Origin: Streptomyces sp. NP160 | Lineage (GTDB): Bacteria; Actinomycetota; Actinomycetes; Actinomycetales; Quadrisphaeraceae | Direction of reading: 5' to 3' | DNA length: 64,000 nucleotides | NCBI RefSeq assembly: GCF_006335115.1 | Contig: NZ_VDMJ01000009.1 | Coordinates: forward strand, 84,832-148,831 | Shown: positions 45,066 through 55,838 of the stretch, one piece after another | How positions within the stretch are numbered: position 1 is the first letter of the stretch | Layout of the letters: every line of letters begins with the position of its first letter | Translations under genes and position numbers: made by a program | The notes under the pieces: model-generated | What the model saw: the letters and a program-made list of their open reading frames with translations, nothing else | The model's database searches: none | Told to the model about the DNA's origin: nothing

Positions 45066-47510
45066 TCAGAGAGACGGGTCCCAGCGGAACCCGCTGATCT
45101 CTTCCGGGTCCTCCCCGGTCTCGTACGCGTGCGCCCGGGCCGCCAGCCGCGCGTCGGCCATCTCCTGCCGCAGCCCGGCGTGCCGGACGCCGAGCCCCGG
45201 CACCCGGTCGATGACGTCCATGACGAGCCGGAACCGGTCCAGGTCGTTGCGGTGGACCATGTCGAACGGCGTGGTGGTGGTGCCCTCCTCGATGAAGCCC
45301 CGCACGTGCAGGTTGTGGTGGCCGGTGCGCCGGTAGGTGAGCCGGTGCACGAGCGTCGGGTAGCCGTGGAAGGCGAACAGCACCGGTCGGTCGGTGGTGA
45401 ACAGCGCGTCGAACTCGCGGTCGGGCATGCCGTGCGGGTGCTCCGAGGAGGGCTGCAGCCGCATGAGGTCCACCACGTTGACGAAGCGCACCTTCAGCTC
45501 CGGCAGCCGCTGCCGCAGGATCGCCGTCGCCGCGAGCGCCTCCTGGGTGGGGATGTCGCCGGCGCAGGCGATGACGACGTCGGGCTCGACGTCGTCGTCG
45601 TTCGACGCCCACGCCCACCGGCCGAGCCCGCGGGTGCAGTGGGCCACGGCCTCGTCGACGGTGAGGTAGTCGAGGGCCTGCTGCTTGCCGGCGACGACGA
45701 CGTTGACGTAGTGCTCGCTGCGCAGCACGTGGTCCATCGTCGAGAGCAGCGTGTTCGCGTCCGGAGGCAGGTAGACCCGCGTGATCTCGGCCTTCTTGGT
45801 GACCACGTGGTCGATGAAGCCCGGGTCCTGGTGGGAGAAGCCGTTGTGGTCCTGGCGCCAGACGTGGCTGCTCAGCAGGTAGTTCAGGGAGGCGAGCGGG
45901 CGCCGCCAGGGCAGCTGGCGCGTGGTCTTCAGCCACTTGGCGTGCTGGTTGACCATCGAGTCGACGATGTGGATGAACGCCTCGTAGCTGGTGAACAGGC
46001 CGTGGCGCCCGGTGAGCAGGTAGCCCTCGAGCCAGCCCTGGCACAGGTGCTCGGAGAGCACCTCCATGACCCGCCCGTTCCGCTGGACGTGGCTGTCGCC
46101 GTCCTGGGGGCCGTCGGCGAGCTGGCGGTCGGTGACGTCGAAGACGGCCTGCAGGCGGTTGCTGGCCACCTCGTCGGGGCCGAAGAGGCGGAAGGTCTCG
46201 GGGTTGGCGGCCATGACGTCGCGCAGCCAGTCGCCGAAGACGGAGGTGGGGCTGTGCATCTGCTCCCCCGGACGCGGCACGTCCACGCCGTAGGAGCGGA
46301 AGTCCGGCAGGCGCAGGGGCTTCTTGACCAGGCCGCCGTTGGTGCGCGGGTTGGCGCTCATGCGCCGCTCGTCGCGCGGGCGGTTGGCCAGCACCGCCTC
46401 GGTGGGGGCGCCGTCGTGGCCGAAGAGCTCCGAGGCCCGGTAGGACTCCAGCCAGGCGCGCAGCTGCTCGCGGTGCCCCTCGTCGGAGCGCACCTCGGAC
46501 AGCGGCACCTGGTGCGCGCGCCAGGTGCCGGCCACGGGCTGGCCGTCGACGTCGTGCGGGCCGGTCCAGCCCTTGGGGGTGCGCAGCACGAGCACGGGCC
46601 AGCGGGGCCGGTCGCCCGGGTCGCCGTCGTGCGCGGCGGCGTGCTCGCGGGCGGCTCGCTGGTTCTCGGCGATGGTGTCGAGGGCGGTGTCCAGGGCCCA
46701 CGCCATGCGCTGGTGGACGGCGGTGGCGTCCTCGCCGTCGCCGGGGCCCGAGACCCACAGCGGGTCCCAGCCGGTGCCCCGCAGGTACTGCTCGAGCTCG
46801 TCGTCGTCCATGCGGTCGAGCACCGTCGGGTTGGCGATCTTGTAGCCGTTGAGGTGCAGCACGGGCAGCACGGCGCCGTCACGAGCGGCGTCGAGGAACT
46901 TGTTGGCGTGCCACGAGGCCGCCAGCGGGCCGGTCTCGGCCTCGCCGTCGCCGATGACGCAGACCGCCACGAGGCCGGGGTCGTCGAAGACGGCTCCGGT
47001 GGCGTGCACGAGGGCGTACCCCAGCTCACCGCCCTCGTGGATGGACCCCGGAACGTCGGCCGCGGCGTGGCTGGGGATGCCGCCGGGGAAGGAGAACTGC
47101 TTGAACAGCCGGCGCATCCCCTCCTCGGTCTGGTCGACGTCGGGGTAGGCCTCCGTCCACGCCCCCTCCAGCCAGGCGTTGGCGACCACCGCCGGCCCGC
47201 CGTGACCGGGTCCGGCCACGAAGAGGGCCTCGGTGTCGCGGTCGCGGATGGCGCGGTTGACGTGGCTCCAGACGAAGTTCAGCCCCGGGGTGGTGCCCCA
47301 GTGCCCGAGCAGGCGCGCCTTGACGTGGTCGGAGCTGAGCGGCTCGCGCTGCAGCGGGTCGGCCTGCAGGTAGATCTGGCCGACCGACAGGTAGTTCGCC
47401 GCCCGCCACCAGTGGTCGACGGCGGCCAGCGCCGCCTCGTCCAGGACGTCGGGGACGAGGTCGCCCCCGGGGACGACGGGCACGGCGGGGCGCGTGGCGA
47501 GGTCGGTCAC
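45066..47510 (-). CDS. xfp: Phosphoketolase (xylulose-5-P/fructose-6-P)
   Basis: An 814-residue TPP enzyme that splits xylulose-5-P or fructose-6-P to acetyl phosphate. Motifs: [42 protein letters not shown] (TPP/Mg site), [15 protein letters not shown] and [13 protein letters not shown]. Full family length. GTG at 47510 follows GGGGGAG. No acetate kinase gene is adjacent in the window. Divergent from the nicotinamidase-like gene. Confidence 0.96.
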   Translation of the reverse strand: MTDLATRPAVPVVPGGDLVPDVLDEAALAAVDHWWRAANYLSVGQIYLQADPLQREPLSSDHVKARLLGHWGTTPGLNFVWSHVNRAIRDRDTEALFVAGPGHGGPAVVANAWLEGAWTEAYPDVDQTEEGMRRLFKQFSFPGGIPSHAAADVPGSIHEGGELGYALVHATGAVFDDPGLVAVCVIGDGEAETGPLAASWHANKFLDAARDGAVLPVLHLNGYKIANPTVLDRMDDDELEQYLRGTGWDPLWVSGPGDGEDATAVHQRMAWALDTALDTIAENQRAAREHAAAHDGDPGDRPRWPVLVLRTPKGWTGPHDVDGQPVAGTWRAHQVPLSEVRSDEGHREQLRAWLESYRASELFGHDGAPTEAVLANRPRDERRMSANPRTNGGLVKKPLRLPDFRSYGVDVPRPGEQMHSPTSVFGDWLRDVMAANPETFRLFGPDEVASNRLQAVFDVTDRQLADGPQDGDSHVQRNGRVMEVLSEHLCQGWLEGYLLTGRHGLFTSYEAFIHIVDSMVNQHAKWLKTTRQLPWRRPLASLNYLLSSHVWRQDHNGFSHQDPGFIDHVVTKKAEITRVYLPPDANTLLSTMDHVLRSEHYVNVVVAGKQQALDYLTVDEAVAHCTRGLGRWAWASNDDDVEPDVVIACAGDIPTQEALAATAILRQRLPELKVRFVNVVDLMRLQPSSEHPHGMPDREFDALFTTDRPVLFAFHGYPTLVHRLTYRRTGHHNLHVRGFIEEGTTTTPFDMVHRNDLDRFRLVMDVIDRVPGLGVRHAGLRQEMADARLAARAHAYETGEDPEEISGFRWDPSL

Positions 47511-47564
47511 GCTCCCCCACCTACCCGCTGGCGGGGTCCTCACGCCGTGGGACAGGCTGGGTCC

Positions 47565-48176
47565 GTGACGGCTGCAGCGCAGGAGCGCTTCGCGTACGGA
47601 CCGGGCACCGCGCTGGTGGTGGTGGACGTCCAGGTCGACTTCGCCGACCCGGCCGGATCCCTGTACGTGCGGGGCGGTGAGGACGTCGTCCCGCTGGTGA
47701 ACGCCGAGGTGGAGTCCGCGGTCGCCGCTGGGTCACCTGTGGTGTTCACGCAGGACTGGCACCCCGAGCACACCCCCCACTTCGCCGCCGACGGCGGGAT
47801 CTGGCCGGTGCACTGCGTCGCCGGCACCCCGGGCGCGGAGCTCCACCCCGACCTGGTCGTGCCGGAGGCCGCACCGCGGGTGCGCAAGGGCACCGGCGCG
47901 GAGGACGGCTACTCCGGCTTCTCGGAGCTGGACCTCGCCTCCGGGCGCCGCGAGGCCACCGTGCTGGGAGACCTGCTCGACGCGCACGGGGTGGAGCGGA
48001 TCGTCGTCGTCGGGCTCGCCGGCGACTACTGCGTCAAGGCCACGGCCCTCGACGGCGCCGTCCGCGGGCTGGCGGTCCGGGTGCCGCTGGAGCTGACCCG
48101 CTTCGTGCAGCTCGCCGACGGCGACGACGAGCGCGCGGTCGCCGAGATGCGCTCCGCCGGCGTCGAGGTGCTCTGA
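47565..48176 (+). CDS. pncA: Nicotinamidase-like isochorismatase-family hydrolase
   Basis: A 203-residue cysteine hydrolase. The catalytic Asp is in VVVDVQVDF, Lys in [14 protein letters not shown], and Cys in [17 protein letters not shown]. The metal ligands typical of PncA are present in [13 protein letters not shown]. This set points to nicotinamide to nicotinate conversion in NAD salvage rather than a generic isochorismatase. GTG start at 47565. Confidence 0.92.
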   Translation: MTAAAQERFAYGPGTALVVVDVQVDFADPAGSLYVRGGEDVVPLVNAEVESAVAAGSPVVFTQDWHPEHTPHFAADGGIWPVHCVAGTPGAELHPDLVVPEAAPRVRKGTGAEDGYSGFSELDLASGRREATVLGDLLDAHGVERIVVVGLAGDYCVKATALDGAVRGLAVRVPLELTRFVQLADGDDERAVAEMRSAGVEVL

Positions 48177-48182
48177 GGGACC

Positions 48183-48908
48183 TCAGGCCTCCCGGCGGTC
48201 GCGCAGGAGCACCGGGGCGCATCCGACCAGCGCCGCGGCGGCGACCACCGCGAAGACCGCCTCCCAGGGGTTGGGCCAGCCGCTGGCCAGCCACGACCCC
48301 ACCGCGGCCGCGGTCCCGGTGGCAGGCACCCACAGCGGGACGACCCGGGCGCGCCACAGGCCCCACAGCAGCAGGGGCCTGCCGACGTACCAGCCGGCCA
48401 GCAGCAGCAGGAACCCGACCGCGACCCCCGGCGAGGACTCCACCGCCTCCGCAGCGGCGAGCGCGGCGCCGTCGGGCAGACCGGCTGAAGCCAGCGCCAC
48501 CAGGTCGAGCTCGCCCAGGCCGACGGCGACCATGCCCACCGTCCCAGCGCCGGTCATGACCGCACCGGTCACCGCCAGCCCGGCGCGCCGGCCTGACCTC
48601 GCGGCAGCCCCGCCGAGGGCCGCCACGGCGGGCAGGAGCACCAGCCCGGTCGCCGCGAGCGCGAGGCCCCACGCGGTCCAGCGCCCGGGCGCGGCCTGCG
48701 CGGCGGCCAGGGCGCCGGCCGCACCGTCGCCGGTGACCTCGGGGTCGAGGAGGCCCACCGCGACGAGCAGGGCCGCGCCGATGACGAGGGACGCGCCCGC
48801 CAGGCGGGTGCGCCGCAGCGGCCTCCCGGCGGCCGGACCGCCAGCCGGACCGCCAGCACTGCCTGCGGCGGTGGTGGAGCTCCTCGGGGACTGCTGGGTG
48901 CGGGTCAT
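48183..48908 (-). CDS. Hypothetical multi-helix membrane protein
   Basis: A 241-residue protein with about six helices ([67 protein letters not shown]). No family is recognised. GGGAGG precedes the ATG. It is divergent from the two-component system, whose kinase starts 128 bp away, so regulation by that system is possible but untested. Confidence 0.6.
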   Translation of the reverse strand: MTRTQQSPRSSTTAAGSAGGPAGGPAAGRPLRRTRLAGASLVIGAALLVAVGLLDPEVTGDGAAGALAAAQAAPGRWTAWGLALAATGLVLLPAVAALGGAAARSGRRAGLAVTGAVMTGAGTVGMVAVGLGELDLVALASAGLPDGAALAAAEAVESSPGVAVGFLLLLAGWYVGRPLLLWGLWRARVVPLWVPATGTAAAVGSWLASGWPNPWEAVFAVVAAAALVGCAPVLLRDRREA

Positions 48909-49024
48909 GCGGGCCTCCCTGTCGGTGGAGCCCGGACGCTAGGGACGGCGGGTGCCCCGCGGACCCGCCGCGCGCGGGAGGCGCCTCCTCCCTTCGACGG
49001 ATGACGCCGCAGCCCCCACGGGCC

Positions 49025-49030
49025 TACCGT
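49025..49030 (+). promoter_or_regulatory. Histidine kinase gene -10 box
   Basis: TACCGT ends 6 nt before GTG 49037 and favours that start over ATG 49001. Confidence 0.55.
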
Positions 49031-49036
49031 TCCGCG

Positions 49037-50239
49037 GTGCCCGGGGCGGCGGTGGTGCGGCGGTGGGAGGTCGCCCTGCCGCTCGCGCTGGCGGCGGCCG
49101 CCCAGGCGGAGCTGCACCTGCCCCACAGCGCCGACCCCGGCCCCCTGGAACCGGGCAACGCCGTCGTGGCCCTGCTGGCCACCGCTCCCCTGGCCCTGGC
49201 CCGCCGGGCACCGGTGGCCCCGGTGGTCGCCGCCGGCGCCTGGGCCGCCGAACCGCTGCTGCTGCCGGTCTCCAACACCTTCGCCCTGGCGCTGTCGGCG
49301 GTGGTGCTCGCGCCCCTGCTCGCTGTGCTGGTGGCCCGCAGCCCCGGCCGCGCCGCGCTCGCGGCGGGGTCCGTGGTGGCGCTCGTGGTGGCGCAGGGGT
49401 TCCTGGACGGCAGGTTCGGGCTGGGCGGCGCGGTGTCCAACGGCGTCTTCGCCGGCTCCGCCGCGACCCTCGGGGCGGTGCTGCGCCGCCACCGCACCTC
49501 GCGCGCCCGGGCCGAGGAGCGGGCCCGCGACGAGCGCCGGGCCCGGGAGAGGGCCGACGCGGCCCTGGCCGAGGAGCGGGCCCGGATGGCCCGGGAGCTG
49601 CACGACGTGGTCGGGCACGCCCTCAGCGTGGTGGTCCTGCAGGCCCGTGGCGCGCGGCGCGTGCTGCCCACGGACCCGGCCACCGCCGCGCAGGCCCTCG
49701 ACGAGGTCGAGCGCGCAGCCGGACGCGCCCTGGCGGAGATGCGGCTGCTCGTGGGGGTGCTGCGCCCCGGCGGAGGGGACGGCTCGGCTCCGCACCCAGG
49801 TCCCGGTGAGCTGCGGGCGCTGGTGGCCTCGGTGCGCGCCACCGGTGCCCGGGTGAGCGCCGACCTGCCCGACCCCGCGTCGCTGCCCGCCGGCGCCCTG
49901 GGCGTCACGGTGCACCGCATCGCGCAGGAGGGACTGACGAACGCCCTGCGGCACGCTCCCGGCCACGCCGTCCACCTGTCCGTGCGCGCGCAGCCGGACG
50001 TCGTCGTCGTCGAGGTGCTCGACGCCCCGCCGGGTGGGCCCGCGGGGACCGGCCCGACGCCTCTGGTCCCGGGAGTGCCGGGTGGTGCGGGCCTGCTCGG
50101 CGTGCGCGAGCGCGTGGAGCTCTTCGGCGGGGAGCTGGCAGCCGGCCCGACGTCCGAGGGCGGGTGGCGCCTGCGGGCAGCGCTCCCCACGGGCGCGCCC
50201 TCCGTGCTGCCCGGCGTCGACGGGGCGGTGGCCCGGTGA
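49037..50239 (+). CDS. NarL-type sensor histidine kinase
   Basis: A 400-residue kinase with an N-terminal membrane part of about five helices and almost no extracellular loops, so sensing is probably within the membrane. A coiled coil (about 155-190) leads to HisKA_3 with [20 protein letters not shown], and a HATPase with [17 protein letters not shown] and [14 protein letters not shown]. The stimulus is unknown. It overlaps its response regulator gene by GTGA. GTG 49037 preferred because of the -10 box; ATG 49001 would add 12 residues. Confidence 0.92.
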   Translation: MPGAAVVRRWEVALPLALAAAAQAELHLPHSADPGPLEPGNAVVALLATAPLALARRAPVAPVVAAGAWAAEPLLLPVSNTFALALSAVVLAPLLAVLVARSPGRAALAAGSVVALVVAQGFLDGRFGLGGAVSNGVFAGSAATLGAVLRRHRTSRARAEERARDERRARERADAALAEERARMARELHDVVGHALSVVVLQARGARRVLPTDPATAAQALDEVERAAGRALAEMRLLVGVLRPGGGDGSAPHPGPGELRALVASVRATGARVSADLPDPASLPAGALGVTVHRIAQEGLTNALRHAPGHAVHLSVRAQPDVVVVEVLDAPPGGPAGTGPTPLVPGVPGGAGLLGVRERVELFGGELAAGPTSEGGWRLRAALPTGAPSVLPGVDGAVAR

Positions 50240-50904
50240 CGCTCCGGGTGCTCGTGGTGGACGACGAGCGGCTGGTGCGCGCGGGGTTCCGCATGGTGCT
50301 GTCCACCGAGCCGGGGGTGGAGGTGGTGGGCGAGGCCGCGGACGGGGCCGAGGCCGTGGCGGCGGCACGGGCGCTGCGGCCAGACGTCGTCCTCATGGAC
50401 GTCCGCATGCCGCGCGTCGACGGCGTGGAGGCGACGCGGAGGATCGTCAGGCTCGACCCGGCGCCAGCGGTGGTGGTGGTGACCACGTTCGACCTGGACG
50501 AGCACGCCTACGCGGCGCTGCGCGCCGGCGCGAGCGGGTTCCTGCTCAAGGACGCTCCCGAGCAGCAGCTGGTCGCGGCGCTGCGCACCGCGGCGGAGGG
50601 CGTCTGCCTGCTGGCGCCGTCGGTCACCCGCCGGCTGGTCGAGGCGCTGGCACCACCGCCACCGCGCCCCGGGGGCAGGGGCCCGGTGGAGCGGGCCGGG
50701 CTGACGCCGCGGGAGACGGAGGTGCTGCGCCTGGTGGCCACGGGCCGGTCGAACGCCGAGATCGCCGCGCACCTCGGCGTCGGGGAGGCGACGGTGAAGA
50801 GCCACGTCTCCAGCGTGCTGGCCAAGCTGGGCCTGGTGAGCCGCTCGCAGGCGGTGGTGGCCGCCTACGAGTCCGGGCTGGTGCGCCCCGGCGGGCCCAG
50901 CTAG
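50236..50904 (+). CDS. LuxR/NarL-family response regulator
   Basis: A 222-residue regulator. The receiver domain (1-120) has the phosphoacceptor D55 in [13 protein letters not shown], acidic pair DD at 9-10 and KD in [10 protein letters not shown]. The C-terminal HTH is [21 protein letters not shown] followed by [18 protein letters not shown]. Partner of the kinase immediately upstream. Confidence 0.95.
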   Translation: MTLRVLVVDDERLVRAGFRMVLSTEPGVEVVGEAADGAEAVAAARALRPDVVLMDVRMPRVDGVEATRRIVRLDPAPAVVVVTTFDLDEHAYAALRAGASGFLLKDAPEQQLVAALRTAAEGVCLLAPSVTRRLVEALAPPPPRPGGRGPVERAGLTPRETEVLRLVATGRSNAEIAAHLGVGEATVKSHVSSVLAKLGLVSRSQAVVAAYESGLVRPGGPS

Positions 50905-50916
50905 GGCTGCCGGGCC

Positions 50917-51717
50917 TCAGGCGCGGGAGACGGTGAAGGCCAGGAGGAAGCCGAGCGCGGTGATGAGGCCCGTGAGCAGGTGCGTGCGCTCGAACGCCTC
51001 CGGGACCATGGTGTCGGCCACCATCGCGAGGATCGCACCGGCGGCGACGGCGGTGATGACCGCGACGAGCTGGGCCGGGGCGCCGTCCAGCAGCAGCGCC
51101 CCCAGCATCGCCGCCAGGCCGCTGGCCAGCGCGATGCCTCCCCACACGCCGAAGACGTAGCGGGCGCTGCGCCCGGCGCGGCGCATGCCCGCCGCGCTGG
51201 ACAGGCCCTCAGGGACGTTCGAGATGAACACCGCTGCGAGCACGCCCACGCCCACGCCACCACCGCTGAGCAGCGACAGGCCCAGCACCACCGACTCCGG
51301 GACGCCGTCCAGCAGGGCACCGACGGCGATGGCGGCACCGCTGCCGGAGTCCTCGTCCTCGCTCGGCTGCTCGTCACCCGAGCGCTTGCGGTGTCGGGCG
51401 CCCAGCCTGGCCAGCAGGGCGTTCGCGGCCACGTAGACGACCGCCCCGCCGAGGAACCCGCCCGCGGTGGCGGCCAGGCCTCCGGAGCGCTCGGCCTCGT
51501 CGACCAGCTCGAAGGCCAGCGCCGAGATGAGCACACCGGCACCGAAGGCCATCACCGACGCGACCACCCAGCGCGGCACCGGGACGAACCACGCCACCGC
51601 GGCCCCCAGCACCAGGGCCAGCCCTCCGACCAGCCCCCACGCCCCAGCTTCCAGCCACACCGGCACCGCACCGCTCCCGTCACCCGTCCCACGGCCCGGG
51701 GTCTCGAGCGACGACAC
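50917..51717 (-). CDS. ZIP family metal transporter
   Basis: A 266-residue transporter with about eight helices. The family metal-site helices read GALLDGVPESVVLGLSL and AVFISNVPEGLSSAAG. The usual histidine of HNxPEG is replaced by S/N, as in ZupT-like bacterial members that handle Zn or other divalent metals. The cytoplasmic loop is acidic (RKRSGDEQPSEDEDSGSG). Specificity unknown. GTG at 51717 is uncertain; a TAGCGT lies 5 nt upstream. Confidence 0.82.
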   Translation of the reverse strand: MSSLETPGRGTGDGSGAVPVWLEAGAWGLVGGLALVLGAAVAWFVPVPRWVVASVMAFGAGVLISALAFELVDEAERSGGLAATAGGFLGGAVVYVAANALLARLGARHRKRSGDEQPSEDEDSGSGAAIAVGALLDGVPESVVLGLSLLSGGGVGVGVLAAVFISNVPEGLSSAAGMRRAGRSARYVFGVWGGIALASGLAAMLGALLLDGAPAQLVAVITAVAAGAILAMVADTMVPEAFERTHLLTGLITALGFLLAFTVSRA

Positions 51718-51829
51718 CCGCGACGCTAGGCACGCCGCGCCCGGACCGCAGGTCGAGGTGGCGGTCACGATCGCGTCACGGCGTCCGCGGCGGTGCAACG
51801 GGCCGCTGCGCCAGCGGCGTCCTGCGGGC

Positions 51830-52783
51830 ATGACCAGGCGCAGCGCTCCCCTGTCCGGTGTGGTCGCGCTCGGCGCGGCCGCCGCCATCGCCCTGTCCGG
51901 CTGCACCGCGGGCGGCGGCTCGGCGGGCTCCGGCGCCGGGGGTGAGGCGGCCCCCGCCGCCGGCGCCGTCGGTGACGTCGGCACGTCCGGCGGGGGCGAC
52001 GCGGGCGGAGCCGCCGCGGCCGCCGCCGCCCCGGGCGCGGGGGCGGGCGGGGAGCTGGCTGCCGACGCCGCGCGGCAGGTCATCACCACCGCGTCGGCGA
52101 GCCTGGTCGCGGACGACGTCGCCGCCACCACCGGCCGCATCGCCGTGCTGGTGGAGGGTGCGGGCGGCCGCGTGGAGGAGCGCGCGGTGCAGACCCCCGA
52201 GGGCGGCCCGGCCTCCGCCAGCCTGGTGCTGCGGGTGCCCGCGGACCGGCTGAGCACCACCGTGGACGGGCTGGAGCGCTTCGGCGCGGTGAGCGACGTG
52301 ACGGTCAGCGCCACCGACGTCACCGCCCAGGCCACCGACCTCGACGCGCGGATCGCCGCCCTGCGCACCTCCACGGACCGGCTGACGCAGCTGCTCGCGG
52401 GAGCATCCAGCACCGACGCGCTGGTGGCCGCCGAGAGCGCCCTCACACAGCGCCAGGCCGAGCTCGACTCGCTGGTGCAGCAGCGCTCCCTGCTGGCCGG
52501 ACAGGTGCAGATGGCCACGCTCACGCTGTCCGTCCAGGGGCGCGCCGCAGCGCCGGAGGCGGGTCCGAGCGACTTCGCGGACGGGCTGGGGTCCGGGTGG
52601 CGGTCCCTGGTCTCGACGCTCGGCGCGGCCCTCGTGGTGGCGGGCGTGCTCCTGCCCTGGCTCGTGCTGGCGGCGCTGCTCGGCGCCGCGGTGCTGGGGG
52701 TGGGACGGCTCGCGCGGCGCCTGCAGCGCCGCGGTCAGGGGGCCGCGGTGCCCGCGGGGGCGGACGGCGACGAAGCACCCTGA
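51830..52783 (+). CDS. DUF4349 lipoprotein
   Basis: A 317-residue surface lipoprotein. Signal and lipobox end ALSGC (about residue 24), followed by a long Gly/Ala linker. The DUF4349 domain has ITTASASLVADDVAATTGRIA, VLRVPADRLSTTVDGLERFG and a long coiled coil (ARIAALRTSTDRLTQLL to ERAQ-like segment). A C-terminal helix (LGAALVVAGVLLPWLVLAALLG) spans the membrane. Its 3' end overlaps the convergent esterase gene by 49 bp. Function unknown. Confidence 0.88.
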   Translation: MTRRSAPLSGVVALGAAAAIALSGCTAGGGSAGSGAGGEAAPAAGAVGDVGTSGGGDAGGAAAAAAAPGAGAGGELAADAARQVITTASASLVADDVAATTGRIAVLVEGAGGRVEERAVQTPEGGPASASLVLRVPADRLSTTVDGLERFGAVSDVTVSATDVTAQATDLDARIAALRTSTDRLTQLLAGASSTDALVAAESALTQRQAELDSLVQQRSLLAGQVQMATLTLSVQGRAAAPEAGPSDFADGLGSGWRSLVSTLGAALVVAGVLLPWLVLAALLGAAVLGVGRLARRLQRRGQGAAVPAGADGDEAP

Positions 52784-53880
52784 CCCGCCTGGCCCCGCGC
52801 CGGCGCGAGGCCCAGCTGGTCGAACGTCCACACGAGGCCGTGGGCGATGCCGAGGGCCGCGAAGTCCCAGTCGTGCTGCTGCCCGGCCTCGACGTCGTGC
52901 TGGACCGGCAGGCCCTTCGCCTCCAGCTCGGCGACCAGCCGCGAGGTCTCGCGCGCCGAGACCGGGTCGCCGTCCTGCGCGGTGCCCAGGTACACCGGCG
53001 TCCTGCGGGTCATCGTCAGCTGCGGCAGGTAGCGGTCCGGGGAGACGGCCCGGTACTGCGCCTCGGAGGTGAGGGCTTCGCGCCCGCCCCGGCCCGGGTT
53101 GCCGAAGGCCTCCAGGCCGATGATCGCGCCGAAGACGTCCTGGTGGCGCAGGCCCAGGTCGACGGCGCAGTAGGCGCCCATGGACATGCCCGCGTCCACG
53201 CGGTGCTCCGGGTCGGCCCGGGTGGCGTAGTGGGCGTCGACGTAGGAGACGACGTCGAGGACGTGCGTCTCGACCTGCGGGCCGCCCGGCCGGGTGCTGT
53301 CGAGGCACTCGGTGTCGTCGGTGTCCGGCGCGGTGAGGTCGGGGGCCACGAGCACGACGGGCGGGATGAGCCCGTCGTGGATGAGCACGTCGGCGGTGTG
53401 GGCGACGTCCCCGGCGGTGAACCAGTCCGCGGAGGAGCCCGGCTCGCCGTGGAAGAGGTAGACCACGGGGTAGCGCGTGCCGCCCGACGCGCCGGCACCG
53501 CCGCCGTCGTACCCCGGTGGCGTGTACACCCACGTCTGGCTGGGCTCCAGCCCCGACCCGGCCCGCAGCGGCACCGAGACCTGCGTGACCGTGCCGTCGG
53601 TGTCGGGCACCCGGCCGCTGGCGAGCGCCTCCACCGCCTGCGCCGAGGGCAGGTAGCCGGTCCACGCGTTGACGCCGGCGGCCACCGCCGCGGCGAGGGC
53701 CACCGCGGCGGCCACGCCCGGCAGCCAGTGCCGGCGCCCCCGCGACCGCAGCCGGACGCCGAGCAGCACCAGGCCCAGCGCCAGCGCGGCGAGCACCGCC
53801 GCCGGCCACCAGGTGCCCAGGAGGCCCTCGCGGTGCTGCAGCTGCTGCAGCACCGCGTCCGGCAGCGCGTCCTGGACCAT
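52735..53880 (-). CDS. Membrane-anchored esterase (alpha/beta hydrolase, Esterase D/PF00756-like)
   Basis: A 381-residue protein with two N-terminal helices (PAAVLAALALGLVLLGVRL; LPGVAAAVALAAAVAAGV) then an outward alpha/beta hydrolase. The nucleophile elbow is GMSMGAYCA, and the oxyanion region YPVVYLFHGEPGSSADW. A histidine near QQHDWDFA completes a likely triad. It resembles mycolyltransferase/FrmB-type esterases; substrate unknown. Its C-terminal coding overlaps the DUF4349 gene tail to tail. Confidence 0.85.
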   Translation of the reverse strand: MVQDALPDAVLQQLQHREGLLGTWWPAAVLAALALGLVLLGVRLRSRGRRHWLPGVAAAVALAAAVAAGVNAWTGYLPSAQAVEALASGRVPDTDGTVTQVSVPLRAGSGLEPSQTWVYTPPGYDGGGAGASGGTRYPVVYLFHGEPGSSADWFTAGDVAHTADVLIHDGLIPPVVLVAPDLTAPDTDDTECLDSTRPGGPQVETHVLDVVSYVDAHYATRADPEHRVDAGMSMGAYCAVDLGLRHQDVFGAIIGLEAFGNPGRGGREALTSEAQYRAVSPDRYLPQLTMTRRTPVYLGTAQDGDPVSARETSRLVAELEAKGLPVQHDVEAGQQHDWDFAALGIAHGLVWTFDQLGLAPARGQAGQGASSPSAPAGTAAP

Positions 53881-54005
53881 CGCCGATCATCATGCGCTGC
53901 GCGCACCGGGTGCGCTCGGCAACCACCTGTACGACACCTGGGTGTTCTGGCGGCCGCCCTTCAGCCCCCCGTCACGGGTGTGGTTCAAGATTCCCTCTCG
54001 TGGAC

Positions 54006-55838
54006 ATGCTCGTGCGCCGAGACCGCCGACGCCGCGTCGCAGCGCTCCTGACCGCGGCGGTGGGAGCGCTGGCCCTGCTGTCGGCCGTCCTGCCGCCGCT
54101 GCGCGACCGCCTGGAGACGCTCATCGGGCTGACGCCGTTCCTCGTGCCCGCCACCGCGGCCGGGGTGACGGCCCTCGCCGGCTGCACCCTGCTCGTGGTG
54201 GCCCGCGGGCTGCGGCGCGGCAGCCGCCTGGCCTGGGTGGCGGCGCTGGCCCTGCTGGCAGTGCTGACGGTGCTGCACCTGGTCAAGGGCATCGACGTGG
54301 AGGAAGCCGTCATCACGGCAGCCGTCGGCGGCTACCTGGCGACCCAGCGGCGCGCCTTCCCCGTGCTGCCCAGCCGAGCCGTGGCCGTGAGGGCGGTGGG
54401 GCTGAGCATCGGCGGTGCCCTGGTGGCCGTCCTCGTGGCCGCCGCGATCGCGGTGAGCTTCGGCGGGCACCGCCACCACCACCAGTTCGGGGAGACGGCC
54501 CGCGAGGCCGCCGGTCGTCTCGTCGGCGTGGAGGAGGCGCGGCGAGTGGGTGTGCCCGCGGGCGTCGTCCCCGGGCTGGGTCCGGCCTCCAGCCGCGTGC
54601 TGCCCGTGGTGGGCGTGGGCCTGGTCTGCTCCGCGCTGTGGCTCCTGTTCGCGCCGCGCCGCGCCCCGCGGCTGTCCCGGCACGACCACGACCGCGAGCG
54701 CGAGCGCGCCCGCCACGTGGTCGCCCGCTGGGGCGGTGACACGCTGGCCTACTTCGCGCTCCGGGACGACAAGGACTGGTTCTTCTCCGGCTCCTCCGTG
54801 GTGGCGCACTCGGTGCGCGGCGACGTCTGTCTGGTCTCCCCCGACCCGGTGGGGCCTCCCGAGGAGCGGGAGGCCGTCTGGGCCGACTTCCGCGAGTACG
54901 CCGAGCGCAACGGCTGGACCGTGCTGGTGATCGGGGCCTCGGAGACCTGGCTGCCGGTCTACGAGCGCACCGGCATGCGCGGGGTGTACCTCGGCGACGA
55001 GGCCGTGCTCGACTGCCGCACCTTCACGCTGCAGGGCGGCCACATGAAGTCGCTGCGCCAGGCGTTCAACCGCGTCGGCCGCGCCGGCGTCACCTACGGC
55101 TTCCACTCCCCCGCCTCCCTCACCCCGGAGCTGCGCGCCGAGCTGGCGGCCCTGAGCGTGCAGAGCCGGCGCGGGGAGGCGGAGCGCGGCTTCTCCATGA
55201 CGCTGTCGCGGCTGGCCGAGCCCGTCGACCCGGACCTGCTGCTGACGCTGGCGCACCAGGCGCTCGAGGGCGGCGGCAGCCGCCTCGTCGGCTTCATCCA
55301 GTGGGTGCCCGCCGCCGACGTCGACGGCTGGTCCCTCGACGTCATGCGCCGCTCCACCGACGAGGACCTCCCCTCCGGCATCGTCGACGCGATGATCATC
55401 GCGACCGCCGAGCACGTCCGCGACGCCGGCCAGAAGGGCCTGGGGCTCAACTTCGCGGTGCTGCGCACGGTGGTCAGCGGCGAGCAGGAGGGGCGCGTGC
55501 CGGAGATCGCCCGCCAGGTGCTCACGCGCCTGGGCAGCCACTCCCAGATGGAGTCGCTGTGGCGCTTCAACGCCAAGTACGACCCGGCCTGGCGCGCCCG
55601 CTACGTGGTGGTCGACGACCTCGCCCAGCTGGCCACCGACGGCCTGGCGATGGCCCGCGCCGAGGGACTCACCGGCGAGCTGCCGCTGGTCTCGGCGATC
55701 CCCCGCCTCGGCGAGCAGCTGCAGGGCGTGGGCACCGCCCTGCTCGAGCGGCTGCCCGGTCGTTCGCGCGACGAGGACCCCGAGGACGAGGACGAGGACG
55801 ACGACGCCGCGCCCGGCGGCGGCGCTTCCCCGCGATGA
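54006..55838 (+). CDS. Aminoacyl-phosphatidylglycerol synthase-like protein (DUF2156)
   Basis: A 610-residue membrane protein with about six N-terminal helices (residues 12-220) and a C-terminal DUF2156 (LPG_synthase_C) domain of tandem GNAT fold: [35 protein letters not shown] and GRAGVTYGFHSP. MprF-type enzymes transfer lysine or alanine from tRNA to phosphatidylglycerol, which lowers envelope charge. No LysS domain is fused, unlike mycobacterial LysX. The amino acid is unknown. C-terminal tail is acidic (EDPEDEDEDDD). ATG 54006 or GTG 54000 start. Confidence 0.85.
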   Translation: MLVRRDRRRRVAALLTAAVGALALLSAVLPPLRDRLETLIGLTPFLVPATAAGVTALAGCTLLVVARGLRRGSRLAWVAALALLAVLTVLHLVKGIDVEEAVITAAVGGYLATQRRAFPVLPSRAVAVRAVGLSIGGALVAVLVAAAIAVSFGGHRHHHQFGETAREAAGRLVGVEEARRVGVPAGVVPGLGPASSRVLPVVGVGLVCSALWLLFAPRRAPRLSRHDHDRERERARHVVARWGGDTLAYFALRDDKDWFFSGSSVVAHSVRGDVCLVSPDPVGPPEEREAVWADFREYAERNGWTVLVIGASETWLPVYERTGMRGVYLGDEAVLDCRTFTLQGGHMKSLRQAFNRVGRAGVTYGFHSPASLTPELRAELAALSVQSRRGEAERGFSMTLSRLAEPVDPDLLLTLAHQALEGGGSRLVGFIQWVPAADVDGWSLDVMRRSTDEDLPSGIVDAMIIATAEHVRDAGQKGLGLNFAVLRTVVSGEQEGRVPEIARQVLTRLGSHSQMESLWRFNAKYDPAWRARYVVVDDLAQLATDGLAMARAEGLTGELPLVSAIPRLGEQLQGVGTALLERLPGRSRDEDPEDEDEDDDAAPGGGASPR

